From assembly GCA_047967505.1 (NCBI GenBank), contig CM106540.1: 64,000 bases of DNA; one strand, written 5' to 3'. This document shows, piece after piece, positions 29,778 through 41,382 of this stretch. The notes under the pieces were generated by a model. The model was given only the letters and a program-made list of their open reading frames with translations. It ran no database searches and had not been told where the DNA came from. The position numbers were made by a program, and so were the translations under genes. The stretch's first letter is position 1; each line of letters starts with the position of its first letter. Source of the stretch: Dipteris shenzhenensis (lineage: Eukaryota; Polypodiophyta; Polypodiopsida; Gleicheniales).

Positions 29778-30418
29778 CTACTCCTCCATCCATTTCAACA
29801 TTGATCTCACAACAAATGATATAGTGTCCATTGCCATGTTAATGTGTTTTAGGGACCTACAATTTTTTGTGACATAAGGCACGTATGTTGCAAGTTTGTG
29901 GTCGTTCCATATAGTGATAGTCCCCTTGAATGGTTCCCCTTTGAGTACACTGGTTGTGGCATCAAGATGAATAGAATATTGACAAGTACCTCCTTCACCT
30001 GTCTTTCTCTTCAACATTGCAGGCCCCTTTATCCTATAGAAGGAATCTAGTTGCAACTTATCTCTGAAACATAGAAATGAGGCACAACAAATGTGATAGT
30101 ATCACAATTGTGTCCACCAGTAAAATCAGCCCTCAAGACAATCGGTCAATCATCATCTTTCACCTTGTATGTGCCATACTTAACTCAGAGTTTCCCTTCA
30201 AAGGCAAACCTATGGCTGATGTAATTCGCTGTGAGTTGCCATATGTATAGTACCAGAACTATGTTGGGATCTTCCAAAGTGTGGCTATGCATGGGAACTA
30301 GGGCTTGGGCATTGTCATCTTCATTCACCATGGGTAAACTTTTCCCACCTTCTTCTCTTCGCAAACAACAAGGAGAGTGGACCTCATCTTCACCATTCTT
30401 AATTGGCGTTGAAGACAC
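29778..30418 (-). pseudogene. Possible RPA/OB-fold single-strand DNA-binding protein remnant
   Basis: Minus-strand frames 30,185-30,418 and 29,778-30,056 are joined by a disrupted middle part. Peptides: LEDPNIVLVLYIWQLTANYI, VKYGTYKVKDD, PIVLRADFTGGHNCDTITFV, DKLQLDSFYRIKGPAML and GEGGTCQYSIHLDATTSV. The order (a VL.I..L strand, a Y.V.DD strand, then DK......FYRI.G and a GEG...Y.I.LD strand) resembles tandem OB folds of replication protein A. Plant Helitrons often carry RPA-like genes, and this ORF lies upstream of a Helitron on the same strand, which supports the reading. The match is from memory and weak at single-residue level. Confidence 0.4.
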
Positions 30419-30599
30419 TTTGCTTGCTGCAAGTAGTTTATCACATTTAGTAGGTTGCTTAATCTGTAGTTCTTTTAAATCATCATTTGGCTTCTGTGCA
30501 TTATCATTTAATGAAAAAACAAGTTTTCATCATGTTATGGACATCATGATGTTTACATTGTTTGGAATAGTGCATGAGTATGCATTCTTGAAGTAGCCA

Positions 30600-33500
30600 A
30601 TGCAAGGGACAACATTCATATAATTAAATGGGAAAGAATGCCTTGCATTTCAAATGAACTAACATCCTTTATTCAAGAGAACAAATTTGTGAAGAAAACA
30701 ATGACGATTGACGTTTTCATGCTCTCAATCAGAAATACTATTTTCTCCAGATTAAACACCCTTCAATCATGAGAGACCCTCAGCCGAGAACAAGCAGTGG
30801 GCAATGAACAATGGGCAATGAATATTGGTCACATCAGCCAGCTTTGCATCAATCCTAATTGTCAGTATCAAAATTTTGATGTGGTCTCAATCGAAAATAC
30901 GCTTTCCCCCAACTTAAACACTCTTCAAACAATCACCAAACACCCTCAACCAAAAAAGTATTCTAATCGCAAAACTTTCTATGAATTCAAATGGCAAGAC
31001 ACTACATTTCCACAGCTAAACTGAGATGTCTTCTCCAACCGTAGCTCAAATTACAAGCATACAAGCATAATGAAATGAGTTTAACAAATTCACAATGAGT
31101 TTTTTCAATGGTCCCTGACAATTGAAACAGAGTTGTCTTCTACAAAACAATCGACTGAAGCTAATGAGTAAAAAAACCACCTTCTGCAACACAATGATTC
31201 TTAATGTATATTTAATATATGGTTTTAACTTTAAATGATATCTTTTGAGTGGGAAATAGTCTCTTGAATTTTTGTTGGCCTCCCTTTGGCTTTTCCTATA
31301 CTTTTGTAGCATGAGAATGCTTTGTCTAGCTTTAGCATGGCTTTTGGAAAGTGTTCATAAAACCTTTTCAATCTTTAGAATAGTTGTTAGAGCATCATTT
31401 ATTTTTGTCTACAAAATAATTTAACAAGTTTATATTTTGACAATACTTTATGGCTTTCAATAAAATTTTAAGCCCCATAACATTTCCTTAAATCTTTAAA
31501 ACCTTCCTAAAGCACTGAATAGTCTTTTGGAGTTTCAATATCTTCCTTGGCATCTCGATGCTTTTCTAACTATGAGATCAAGTTTTTCCAATTTCAAAAT
31601 CCTTTTTTAAACTTTAGCATAAGTGTGAATATCTTTCTTTGCTTCTAATAGTTTCCCAAAATGAGAAGTGTTTTTTTGCTCCAAAATAGTTTTTCTAGGT
31701 TGATATATTTTGTTCCTCATTGAATAGATTTTATAGCTTCAATTTAGTTTTTCCAACTTTAACTTTGGCACACTTTTTTAGTTTTTGAGTAAATGGTATG
31801 ATTAAACTGATACAAATACAAAAAAAAGACACCAAAAGAACAAAATTCTACATGGGAGTAGAGATAGCAATGCATGCACACAACCCACATTTGACAAAGT
31901 AGTAAAAACAAAGAACACAATAGGCACTGCATTAGATAGACACTAAGGTGGAACAAAGAGTGTTTTGCAAACAAATCCAATGAAGTAGAATGCTATCCAG
32001 AGAAGAAGCAAAAGCAATAATTGAGGCACATATATATAGATATGCTTACACACAAAAATGAGGAATAGATAAGAACGACAAAAGCCCATGCTTGAAATCC
32101 ACAAATAGAACTCATGCATACAATCAATGGATATACATTCTTACTCCCACATTGACACAACAAAGAATTCATGTAAAACCCATGCACATTGATGAACAAC
32201 AAGCAACCACAAACCAACTATTGGAGTTGGAACCTCTAGGGGATGATACAATTCATTAATAGCATAAGTAAAGGTAGGTAGCCAAAGCTCTAGAGAATAA
32301 CTAACATTGCACATTAACACGTAGAAGATCAAATGTTAAAAACCTCAAAGAAAGTTTTTATGATACCTGATGAGCTAAAAAAGAAGCACAAGAGTAGCAT
32401 AGGAAGAGTAATGTAAGAAGAGGCTATAATCATCACGTGCTACTCACAAAAATAATAAAAATATTGATAAAGTGAAAGAAAAGAAAATCCTTTAAAAGAT
32501 AACTTGATTGCATTAAACCAATCAATATGCTATTTTGTGAAAACTTTTCCAAAAATACATCATAGCACAATACGATCTTAAATGCATCAAGGTTAATATA
32601 TTGGCCTATGAATAATTTGTCTTAGAAATCCTCCAATGAACACCATATTAATTTGAGGAAATCCCCAAAATGGCAATGTTGGGAAATATTATGGCTGTTT
32701 CCCATTAAAAATGAAGAGGAATAGGAAATATAAACTACTTTTTATTCCAAAGGATTCACAAATAAATATAATCATGACTTATTTGAGGGAATTTACACCA
32801 ACTCCCAACCTTTGAGGGGGATTTGTATTAACTCTCATTTCTCATAAACCCCTTAGCTTTCATATTCTCTAAACTTGCTTTGTTGTGATCATCTTTATTT
32901 AAGAATCTCCAAAGCTACACAGAGGCTCCCATACTTTTTTAATTATGCTACCACCATCTCATAACCCTTAGTGGTGTTTGGAGGGTGTTTGTAAATACCT
33001 TAAAAAACCCTCAAAAGAACAATTAGCAACCATGGATTTTGAATCATATTGTATCAAATTATAAGCTTTATTTATTAAGGACAAATGTGAGGAATCTATG
33101 GAAGACCTAGGGAAAAATACATAACAAACATTTGGATTTGCATTAGCCTTTCCAATAACTATTGATACATGTCACTAACAATGCGCACCATACCCTTCAT
33201 AGAAACCTTAGAGTCCTCTTGGATGGATTAGTTCTATCTCCTTGGGTTATAGAATTGTTTTTCATTCTTTGTATGAACACTTACACCTCCATAATATAGA
33301 ATAATAGTCCCCCTCTTAATAGAATTTTATCACTATTTGTCTCCCTTGGATGTTCCAAATCCATCAAGGATGGTTGAAAAAAGTTGATCCAAGGGACCAA
33401 ATGGCTCACAAATGGTGCCTAAATTAGGTCTATTAGATCAATTTCCATCAATGGTTGGCAAGTACTGTGCTTGATTCAAGATGTCAAATAACATGATGCA

Positions 33501-33900
33501 TCTAAGGCTGATAATGGCAAGGCTTTGGGCTGTAGCAAAAACATGCATTGACATGTGACACCATCTAATAGCAGGTGGCAGACTACGTTAATTGGCCACA
33601 CGATCAAGAAGCCAATCCAACGGCATGTGATTAGCACTAGTTTTCCACCATTGGATGGATATCCTCATCCGCATGCATGTAAGACATGAGTTTTCCTATC
33701 CATTAGACATCCTTGAGATCTAATGGCTCTAAACCAATCTTATGTGGGTGGCAGACTACATTAAAGGTAGTCCCACAAACAAGCTTAGCCACATGATTAA
33801 GAAGCCCATCGAATGGTATGCGATTATCCATTTTTGGATGATATCCATGTGAACCATATCATTCCCTAGCCATTAGATCTAATGGTTCTAAACCAACCTT
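30600..33900. other. AT-rich stretch without recognised gene
   Basis: Short ORFs only (up to about 88 codons, hydrophobic or Lys-rich). No domain, terminal repeat or RNA gene was recognised. Two partial repeats of a phrase GGTGGCAGACTACATTAA/GGTGGCAGACTACGTTAA near 33,575 and 33,747, each followed by CCACA(C/T)GAT.AAGAAGCC, show that 33,570-33,870 is a diverged tandem duplication. Confidence 0.45.
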
Positions 33901-33906
33901 TTATGG

Positions 33907-33982
33907 GCGTGTGAGCGTGCGCGTGCATACACACACACATGCATGCACACACACACACACATGCACGCATGCATGCATGCAC

Positions 33983-34022
<40 letters not shown>

Positions 34023-34148
34023 ACACATGCATGCACACACACATCTTATACTGGCTTACACTTAGGTAATCTACACCAATTGCACTAAGATTTCTTCCCC
34101 CCCCCCACACACACACACATAAATTTTTCTTAAGAATTATCTCATTGT

Positions 34149-34179
<31 letters not shown>

Positions 34180-34180
34180 T
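33907..34180. repeat. CA/TG and CATG-rich microsatellite cluster
   Basis: Alternating (AC)n blocks, GCATGCATGC runs and a second (CA)n block at about 34,148-34,176, with a C8 run near 34,099. The 122-codon Cys-Val-rich minus-strand frame is an artefact of the repeats. Confidence 0.9.
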
Positions 34181-34279
34181 TCTGAGTAAAAATGTTTTTT
34201 TTTTCTTTCAAACAATCCGTCCCCCCTGCCTATGCCTTTTTGTCCCTCACTTTCTAGTAACTCATGCATCGGCTTTGTT

Positions 34280-36820
34280 TGTGATTTTCACACTAATTTT
34301 CTAGTGAGTTACCCCCCAACCCCCCCTTTTTTCCCCTCTTTAGTCTTATAAAGGTTTATATAAATTTCTTTAACTGTCCCCTCTTTATTTCTTCCTCACT
34401 CCTTTTTATAAAATCATAATTTTAAAAGATTTGAAACACTTTTTAGACAGCTTAATAGGCAATACTTCATAAAGTGTTAAATGTCTATTATGCTTTATTA
34501 TGGGTTGTTAGATTAATATAATTAACGTGGTTTTACGTTATGTCATATGAGAATTTATACCCTTGGTTTTCTTAATTCTTCCACTAGTTTAAAAAAAAAC
34601 CCTTATATATATATATATGCTTGAAACAAGCACCCCCCTTGCTATCCCCCTCCCTATTTATATTGCTACTTTAACCCACACCTCATTCCCAAACCCCCTT
34701 AACCAGTCCCTAACCTTGATTGCATCCATACCACCCCTACCCCCTATTCACATTATCACTCCTTATTTAGTTCTATACCCTTATTTTCCCCTACCCACTG
34801 CCCAACCCCTAACCACCACTACTCCCCTCATGCACATCCTTAATCTACATGCTCTTCTTGATAGAGCGTTATGATTCGCCTTACTATCACTCCCTATTTA
34901 GGTACCTTCCTTCTTTTATGCCACCACCTTTGCGCCACTTGATTTTGTGGGGTGACAAGCTCTCTTGATCTGCCATTTTTCCTCCCTTACCTTGCTCTTG
35001 GTAAGCCACTCTTTAGACAGCTACTAGCCGCCTCTTGTGAGCTTCACTCGACTCCTTCCTTAGGTTTGGGACTATGCTGGCTCCTTCGCCAACCTTTCCT
35101 CTTAAGTCTCGAACTTCATGGCTTGCTCGGCCTTATAGCGTTCTTTCAAGTAGCTCCTTCATTCTCGGCTTGATCCTCTCTTTCCTCATCTCCTTGCATG
35201 CTCATTAGTGTGCCAAGGTTGTGTTGCAATGGCCTAAGCTATTAGGATGATAGCTTACTCTAATCCCTCATAGTTGCTACTCCTTACGATCTATGCTATC
35301 TTCTACAACATTGTCTTAGCTTGTTGTGTTGCACCATGGCTTCCTCTGTCCCTTAGGTACTCTAGATGGGTCATTTCATTCCTCCCTCCTTGTAACTTGC
35401 TCCTACACGAAACCTTTCGTCCTTCCTATGCTCCATATACAAGATCTCGAATGGTCTTTCCACTTTCACAAGTCAATTGACATCACCATCTCCTGGATTC
35501 ATTGTCTGTGATAATTCATGTTTCGTGCATATCTCCCTTGAGGGAAAATTCTATCACGTCAGCTCATAATGGAAAGCTCTCTTTTACTAGCGGCTTCTCT
35601 CTGATTGTATTGCTCCTAGCAAATTTGATGCTTGGGCATCTTAACTCGAGTAATGCACATTAACCCGCCTCGGAACCTCTTTAGTCTGCCTTCCGTATGC
35701 TTGTGGTGATTGTTATCTACTACCTGTGTTGCCATTTCGTCATAGCTTTTAGTGCACACTCATCTTTACATCATGGCCCTTCTGCCTCTATGTCTTGGCT
35801 TTCTGCCTCTCATCGAGTGTATTTGATCTTTATAAGCCTTCCCTATTGTTGAAATCTTCCCTACATACATTGCACAACCCTTTTGATCTTCCCCTATGCT
35901 CCTTTTGGAGTTCTAGTTCTTATGTGCTGCTCTAGTCCTTGGTTCTCATGATGGATAAGCAAAACTGCATTACGGTTCTCATGGTGGTTGTTCTTTTTCG
36001 TTGGTTGCTCCTTCATGATACACTCTCATGGCTTCTTTACTCTTCCCCACTACTTCACTCCATAAGACGACTTTTGCTGAAGATACGGTCTACGTGAGAA
36101 GATGGTGATAAGCTTTTTGTAGCTCATTTTCTATTCAACATACAAGCTTTTGCAATGATAGAGCCTTGTAGCTTGCTCAAGGATTCCACAAAATAGAATC
36201 ATGGTTTTTTCCTTTAAATAATGCACGTGGAACTGGTGCTCTCATAGCATACACAAGCGTTCACAGTTGCCATCACCTTGCTTACATATATATTACCGTC
36301 ATTGGCCTCAAGATTGGCTTCACAATTCTACCTTATTGCTGCGACCCTTTCCTTTACCATACACCTGGCTGCCCACAAGGGTCTTTCTCTTTGGTTGTTT
36401 TACTGATGTTCCCAACCATGCAAGACTATGCTTGTCTCGGTTGGTCTCTTTATGAGTTCACTTGTGAATGGCTTTTGAGTTCTTCATAGTTGGCTTTGGA
36501 TAGTCATATTTGCCATATTTTTTGATTAATCTATAGGTAATTTTTTGCATTGATTAATATAGAAATCTATATATTCTAACGTCCTTTAGGTCCCATTCTT
36601 CTGTTAGGTAACCATATGTATGAATTTACATATAATAATTTATAAGTAACCCTCATAAAACATTTACTCTTGCTAACACGCACACACACATGCACTTAAG
36701 TGTATTAAATGTTTCTTCTTTTATTTTTGACTAACCTTTAAGGATCTTCGTTCCTTTTTTTTGTGCTCTTATGGTCTGAGCCGTATGATGGGCGCCTGTC
36801 TCCGGCAGTTATGGGATTTC
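34280..36820. other. Pyrimidine-biased stretch without recognised gene
   Basis: From about 34,300 the plus strand is rich in C and T. ORFs are Leu/Ser/Pro/Cys-rich with no domain. Includes a short AT run near 34,605-34,618. Nothing supported. Confidence 0.45.
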
Positions 36821-36823
36821 AAA

Positions 36824-37190
36824 AATTTACTTGTGAATCTAGACGATTGTTTATGTTCCTTGGTAAAGCAATAACACACCAGGGGATACAAGCATTACCT
36901 GTCTACCCATTTGAAATGATGATATTCTAATACCTCATTTTTCTTGGATGGTGGTAGGTAAGTAGACCCTGACCTCAAAGCTCGGCGGACTACCATCAGG
37001 TCAGGGTCCGAATCCACCATCAGGTAATCTGAGCTCTAAGGTCAGGGTCTACTTACCTACCACCATCCAAGAAAAATGAGGTATTAGAATATCATCATTT
37101 CAAATGGATAGACAGGTAATGCTTGTATCCCTTGGTGTGTTATTGCTTTACCAAGGAACGTAAACAATCGTCTAGATTCACAAGTAAATT
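36824..37190. repeat. Large near-perfect inverted repeat (palindrome)
   Basis: Two arms of about 152 bp (36,824-36,975 and 37,039-37,190) flank a 63-bp loop. The outer ends are AATTTACTTGTGAATCTAGA and its complement; the inner ends are GTAGACCCTGACCT and its complement. Only a handful of mismatches separate the arms (for example CACCAGGGGATACAAGC against GCTTGTATCCCTTGGTG). A single-arm relative occurs at 40,629-40,765. The high arm identity suggests recent formation or ongoing conversion. Confidence 0.9.
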
Positions 37191-37275
37191 ATCCATTTCT
37201 CATATGCATCTTTTTATAATTATCCAAATGATTGAATTAATTGTATGGTTCATTTATTGATGGGATTATTAAATC
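37191..37275 (+). repeat. Dispersed repeat R3, part adjoining the palindrome
   Basis: The sequence TAATTATCCAAATGATTGAA and its continuation to GATGGGATTATTAAATCTA recurs at about 40,930-41,012 in the same orientation. In both places a CA-containing microsatellite follows. It therefore belongs with the palindrome arm to one larger repeat family. Confidence 0.8.
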
Positions 37276-38115
37276 TAAACACAGACATAGACACACACAT
37301 ACACACACACACATCCATTTCTCACACTTTCACTATGGTGTTACCCAAAATCCCCGCTTGCCCTGAAACACATTTAAATCAATTTCTATAGATGATTGGG
37401 TACCTTAATATTTTTATTAGTATGGTGATCCCACCTTTTTTGGCTACCTACACCAAATTATTTTGGTTAAGGTATTGTATATATATATATATATATATCT
37501 TTTAATGGACTCCCCTTCCTTGTGCAACTTGTTAACCTCTTCTTAACCTAGTATCTAATTTCTCGTGATGTAATGTCCCATGATGAAGTTAATAATGCTC
37601 TCTTTACACTCTATGGTAAGATAGAAAAATACTTTAATTTTCTTTTTTTCACCCCTTGAGCTTGTAAGTATTTACCCTTTATATATATATATATATATAT
37701 ATTGTTGGTGCTTTCCCCATTTTTGCTAGTAAGACTAGTCAAAATTATTCTTGGTAAGGGTAGAGTCTTTGCTAGCCCTTCTTCTATGTGCTTGGATATA
37801 CACAACCATGCTATCTTTTCCTCTCCATATATATACATATATAATATATATATAGCCTCACCAACCATTTTTTTTGTATTGATATTATACACCACCCATT
37901 TATGTATGTCTATATTAGATTTTTATGGTCCCCTACTCACCCTAATTTTACAATAGCATTGGAGGATACGATGCTATGATACATTTGTGTGTATATATAT
38001 ATATATATAAATCTATATACTTATAGATATAGATGTAGTTATATCATACTCCTTTATGCTCTTTAATCTACCCTATAGTTACAATATATATTAACCCCAA
38101 CCCTATAGTTACACT
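37276..38115. other. No recognised gene; AT microsatellites
   Basis: (TA)n runs at about 37,477-37,498, 37,680-37,701, 37,829-37,853 and 37,991-38,010. No coding domain recognised. Confidence 0.55.
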
Positions 38116-38233
38116 AACCCCGAACCTCCCCACCTACCCTTTAGTTATAATCTACCCTACCCGTGTAATGATATAACCCCGAACCTCCCCACCTACCCTT
38201 TAGTTATAATCTACCCTACCCGTGTAATGATAT
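38116..38233 (+). repeat. Tandem duplication, unit 59 bp
   Basis: Two essentially identical 59-bp copies starting AACCCCGAACCTCCCCACCT and ending GTGTAATGATAT. The near identity marks a recent duplication in otherwise decayed DNA. Confidence 0.95.
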
Positions 38234-40628
38234 AACCTTAAAAAAGACTCTCACAAGTCCCCACAACCTCCCACACTGCCCCACTACATGCTATCTTGCA
38301 CTACCAAGTGCCTTTGAAGACATTACAAAGCTCTCACAAACTTCATCTTCACAAGCCTTGAAGATGTTGGTGGTCTCTTTTTTGTCTCCTTCACCATCTC
38401 TTGCCCATTATTTTTATTTGGCTCTTTGTAGAAGGGCACCCAAAGCTCTCAAACTCCTCTTCGTAGTTTCACGTCCCACTGGCAACTTACTCTTCTCCTC
38501 CTTGCCTTACTTGCTACGTAGTTACCTTACAAGCTACGTAGATGAAGGCTTATGTAGTGGTTATTCCTTGGTACTATGATCTATGTAGTTGAAGGCTTAT
38601 GCGCTACGTAGATTAATGGAACTGGTACTATTCCTTCCTTTGATCACCATTGCCTTGCATACGTTTGCATTGACTCTACTCTTATAGAGCTTTCCAACCT
38701 TCTCGCCTTTGCTCACAGTTGATTAGCGACTTGAGTAGTAACTTCTCTGTCCTTCCTTCACATGATCTTTCTAACTCTCCATGCTCTTTGGTGCTACCTT
38801 CTTATGTAATGACAACTCTGTTGCTCCTATTGTGCTTCTTCTCTCCCTCATCATGGTGATAATCCAAGCATACTTATGGAGCATCTCTCCTTTGGATAAT
38901 GTCTACAACCATACCTTAGTGTTCAGTTTATGTGCTTTAGGCCCTTCATTGTGTTGCACCTTATTGCTTTGAGGTAAGATTTGCTTGCTGACCTTTCTTT
39001 TTGTTCTTGGTCTCTATTTTTTCTTGCACTATTGGTGACCAGTTAGGTCCCTTTCAGGTTCTTGCTCACTTATTTCAAGTGCTGGAACTACTTGGCTTTG
39101 TCTCTTGCCTTCCTCGGACCTTCTATAGCTCTCTCCGGCTTTCAAAGCTTCCCTAGTGGAGGCTTTCAAATTGTGGTCTCCCTTAAAACCCGCCTTCCTA
39201 TCCTCTCATAGATGTCCCTATCTCTTTGTACTTTGATTGGCTCTCTGTTCAAGTTAATATGATGCTTTTTTCATGTCTTTTTTACTTCCCTTGTTCACAC
39301 GTGGTCGCTCTATTGCCACCCACAATGTTGTAAAAGGACCCCTATTGAGTGCACACTAAGCTTATGGCCATTGCTCATGTGCTTACTCTTGTTTAACTCT
39401 CTCTCTATCCTCTCATATCCTCGTTCTCACAAGCTTGCCACTTGGACCTTTTCGAGTTACTGTACTACCTTTCCATTTGGTCGCAGCATTCATTATTTAT
39501 ATTTTCCAGCTTATATATACATATATATACCCTTATACACCTTGATTTCTATATTACTTTATTGTTTGTGTAGTTCATTTTATTGATTCTTTCCCCTTTA
39601 TTTATGTATGTTTGTATCTCTCTATTTATAAAGAAAGAAATAAAAAATTTATATATTTTTACACTCTCTTTAAAGTTCCCTTATTGTTATTCTTTCATAT
39701 TTATTAAGTTATCTCATTGTATGCTTTCATTTTTAAGGTATGTAAATTTATTTTGCTTTAGGTTTTAAAAATCCCTTTTAACCCATTCATTGTTTAACCC
39801 CCTAATTTCGTCTAGGTTCCTTTAAGTAAACTTTATCTTTGATCCTAAACATATATTACCTTTTTATGAGGTTTTGATGGCCCTTATGATTTTATTATCT
39901 AAGGTTCTCATCTTTCCCCCCTTAGCTAACATTTATATTCTTTATTGAAAATCATAAGGGACTCTTAATTAACCTTCTTCGCCCTTTCAAATTTTTTCTT
40001 TGTCCTTCAAACCTTCTTATTATTTTGTAAAATTTATTACATGTATGCATTTAAAGTTTATTCATCGCTTAAGTGCTTATATTTGTTCCACAAAAAATTG
40101 TTTATTTTTTCAATTGCATCATTCAATTACTCGTTGGGTAGGAACCATGGTTTTTTTCAATATACTTTAAATACACCTATTTTTTCTTTTACTTTTTAGC
40201 ACTCTTATTGCTTAGACACTTTAAAGCTGGGTTTTAATTGTGCTGGTTAATTGCCATGGGTGAGCATTAATCCCCATTTTATTGTAGAGTATCCCATGTT
40301 GATTATCCTCCATGTGGATCCTCTTTGTAATTAAAGCTTTCAAATTTTTATCTCTCTACTTTAAGTTTTGATTTTTCACTTAATTATCTTTAATGGGAGT
40401 GGATTACCCCCCATCTTTAATCCAATTAATTTGGTTGGCCCTCAATTACCACTTAGGGACGAGGATTACCCCCCTTCTTTAACTAATATTTTCATGCTTT
40501 TCTTCACTCTTGGACGTGGATAACCCCCTTTAGAAAATTTTCACTTTATTGAAATTTTTTAGAAGATAAACCCCTGCTATGTTCTTAAATTCCTTTAGGG
40601 CTTCTTTTTTTAAGAATTCTGAAAGGTT
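38234..40628. other. Pyrimidine-biased stretch without recognised gene; TACGTA motif cluster
   Basis: Contains GCTACGTA at 38,513, 38,533 and 38,603 within about 100 bp. ORFs up to about 73 codons are hydrophobic and without domain. From 40,240 to 40,520 a GG(A/T)TTACCCCC phrase recurs four to five times in a degenerate pattern. No gene supported. Confidence 0.45.
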
Positions 40629-41008
40629 TGTTTATGTTCTTGGGTAAAGCGATAACAAGCTAGGGGATATAAGCATTACCTATCTACCCAAATTCAACTT
40701 CATCGTTCTAATAGTTGGTTGGTTTGGATGGTGGTAGGTAAGTAGACCCTGACCTTGGAGCTAGGAATACCTGACGGATTTGACACTTTTGAACTAATTC
40801 TTTGGTTAAGTTTTCAAACTCAATATAAATAAAAATTCTATTGTCAATCCTCTTGCAGTCCTTACCAAATTTTTGGATTGTAATATTCTCAAAAGCTACT
40901 TCAATTTAGTTTTTTTTTAAATATCAATCCGTTTCTCATATGCTGCTTTGTATAATTATCCAAATGATTGAATTAATTGTATTGTTCATTTCTTGATGGG
41001 ATTATTAA

Positions 41009-41012
<4 letters not shown>
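40629..41012 (+). repeat. Dispersed repeat R3, non-palindromic copy
   Basis: 40,629-40,765 matches one arm of the 36.8-kb palindrome (GTTTATGTTCTTGGGTAAAG, GATGGTGGTAGGTAAGTAGA), and 40,930-41,012 matches the segment following it. A shorter, more diverged piece lies at about 41,268-41,345 (AGGTAAAGTGATAACAAG ... CATTACTTGTCTACCCAAAT). Confidence 0.75.
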
Positions 41013-41039
<27 letters not shown>

Positions 41040-41346
41040 TGAATACTTCCCTAACTATGAATTTTTCTTTTATGTACCCCTGTGAAATCTTTCCTTTACA
41101 CTTTCTTTTGAACCACCCCATATACCAAGCCCACTAATCGTACCATACCTCCTCTAATCCCTTCTTAACCCATGCACTAATTCACTCCTTACTCCACTTG
41201 TGACTTAAACTTCACTTGTGGCTAAATTGTTTTTTTAGTTATCTAAGAATCCATATAGTTGTCTAAATTCCTAGGTAAAGTGATAACAAGTCGGGGAAAA
41301 TAGGCATTACTTGTCTACCCAAATGTAACTATGATGTTCTAACACC

Positions 41347-41382
<36 letters not shown>

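Noticed and set aside
30797-31312. Short ORFs between the Helitron and the palindrome region
   Set aside because: No domain or conservation signal visible; composition is AT-driven.
33901-34269. 122-codon Cys-rich ORF resembling a cysteine-rich peptide
   Set aside because: Product of CA/GCATGC microsatellites.
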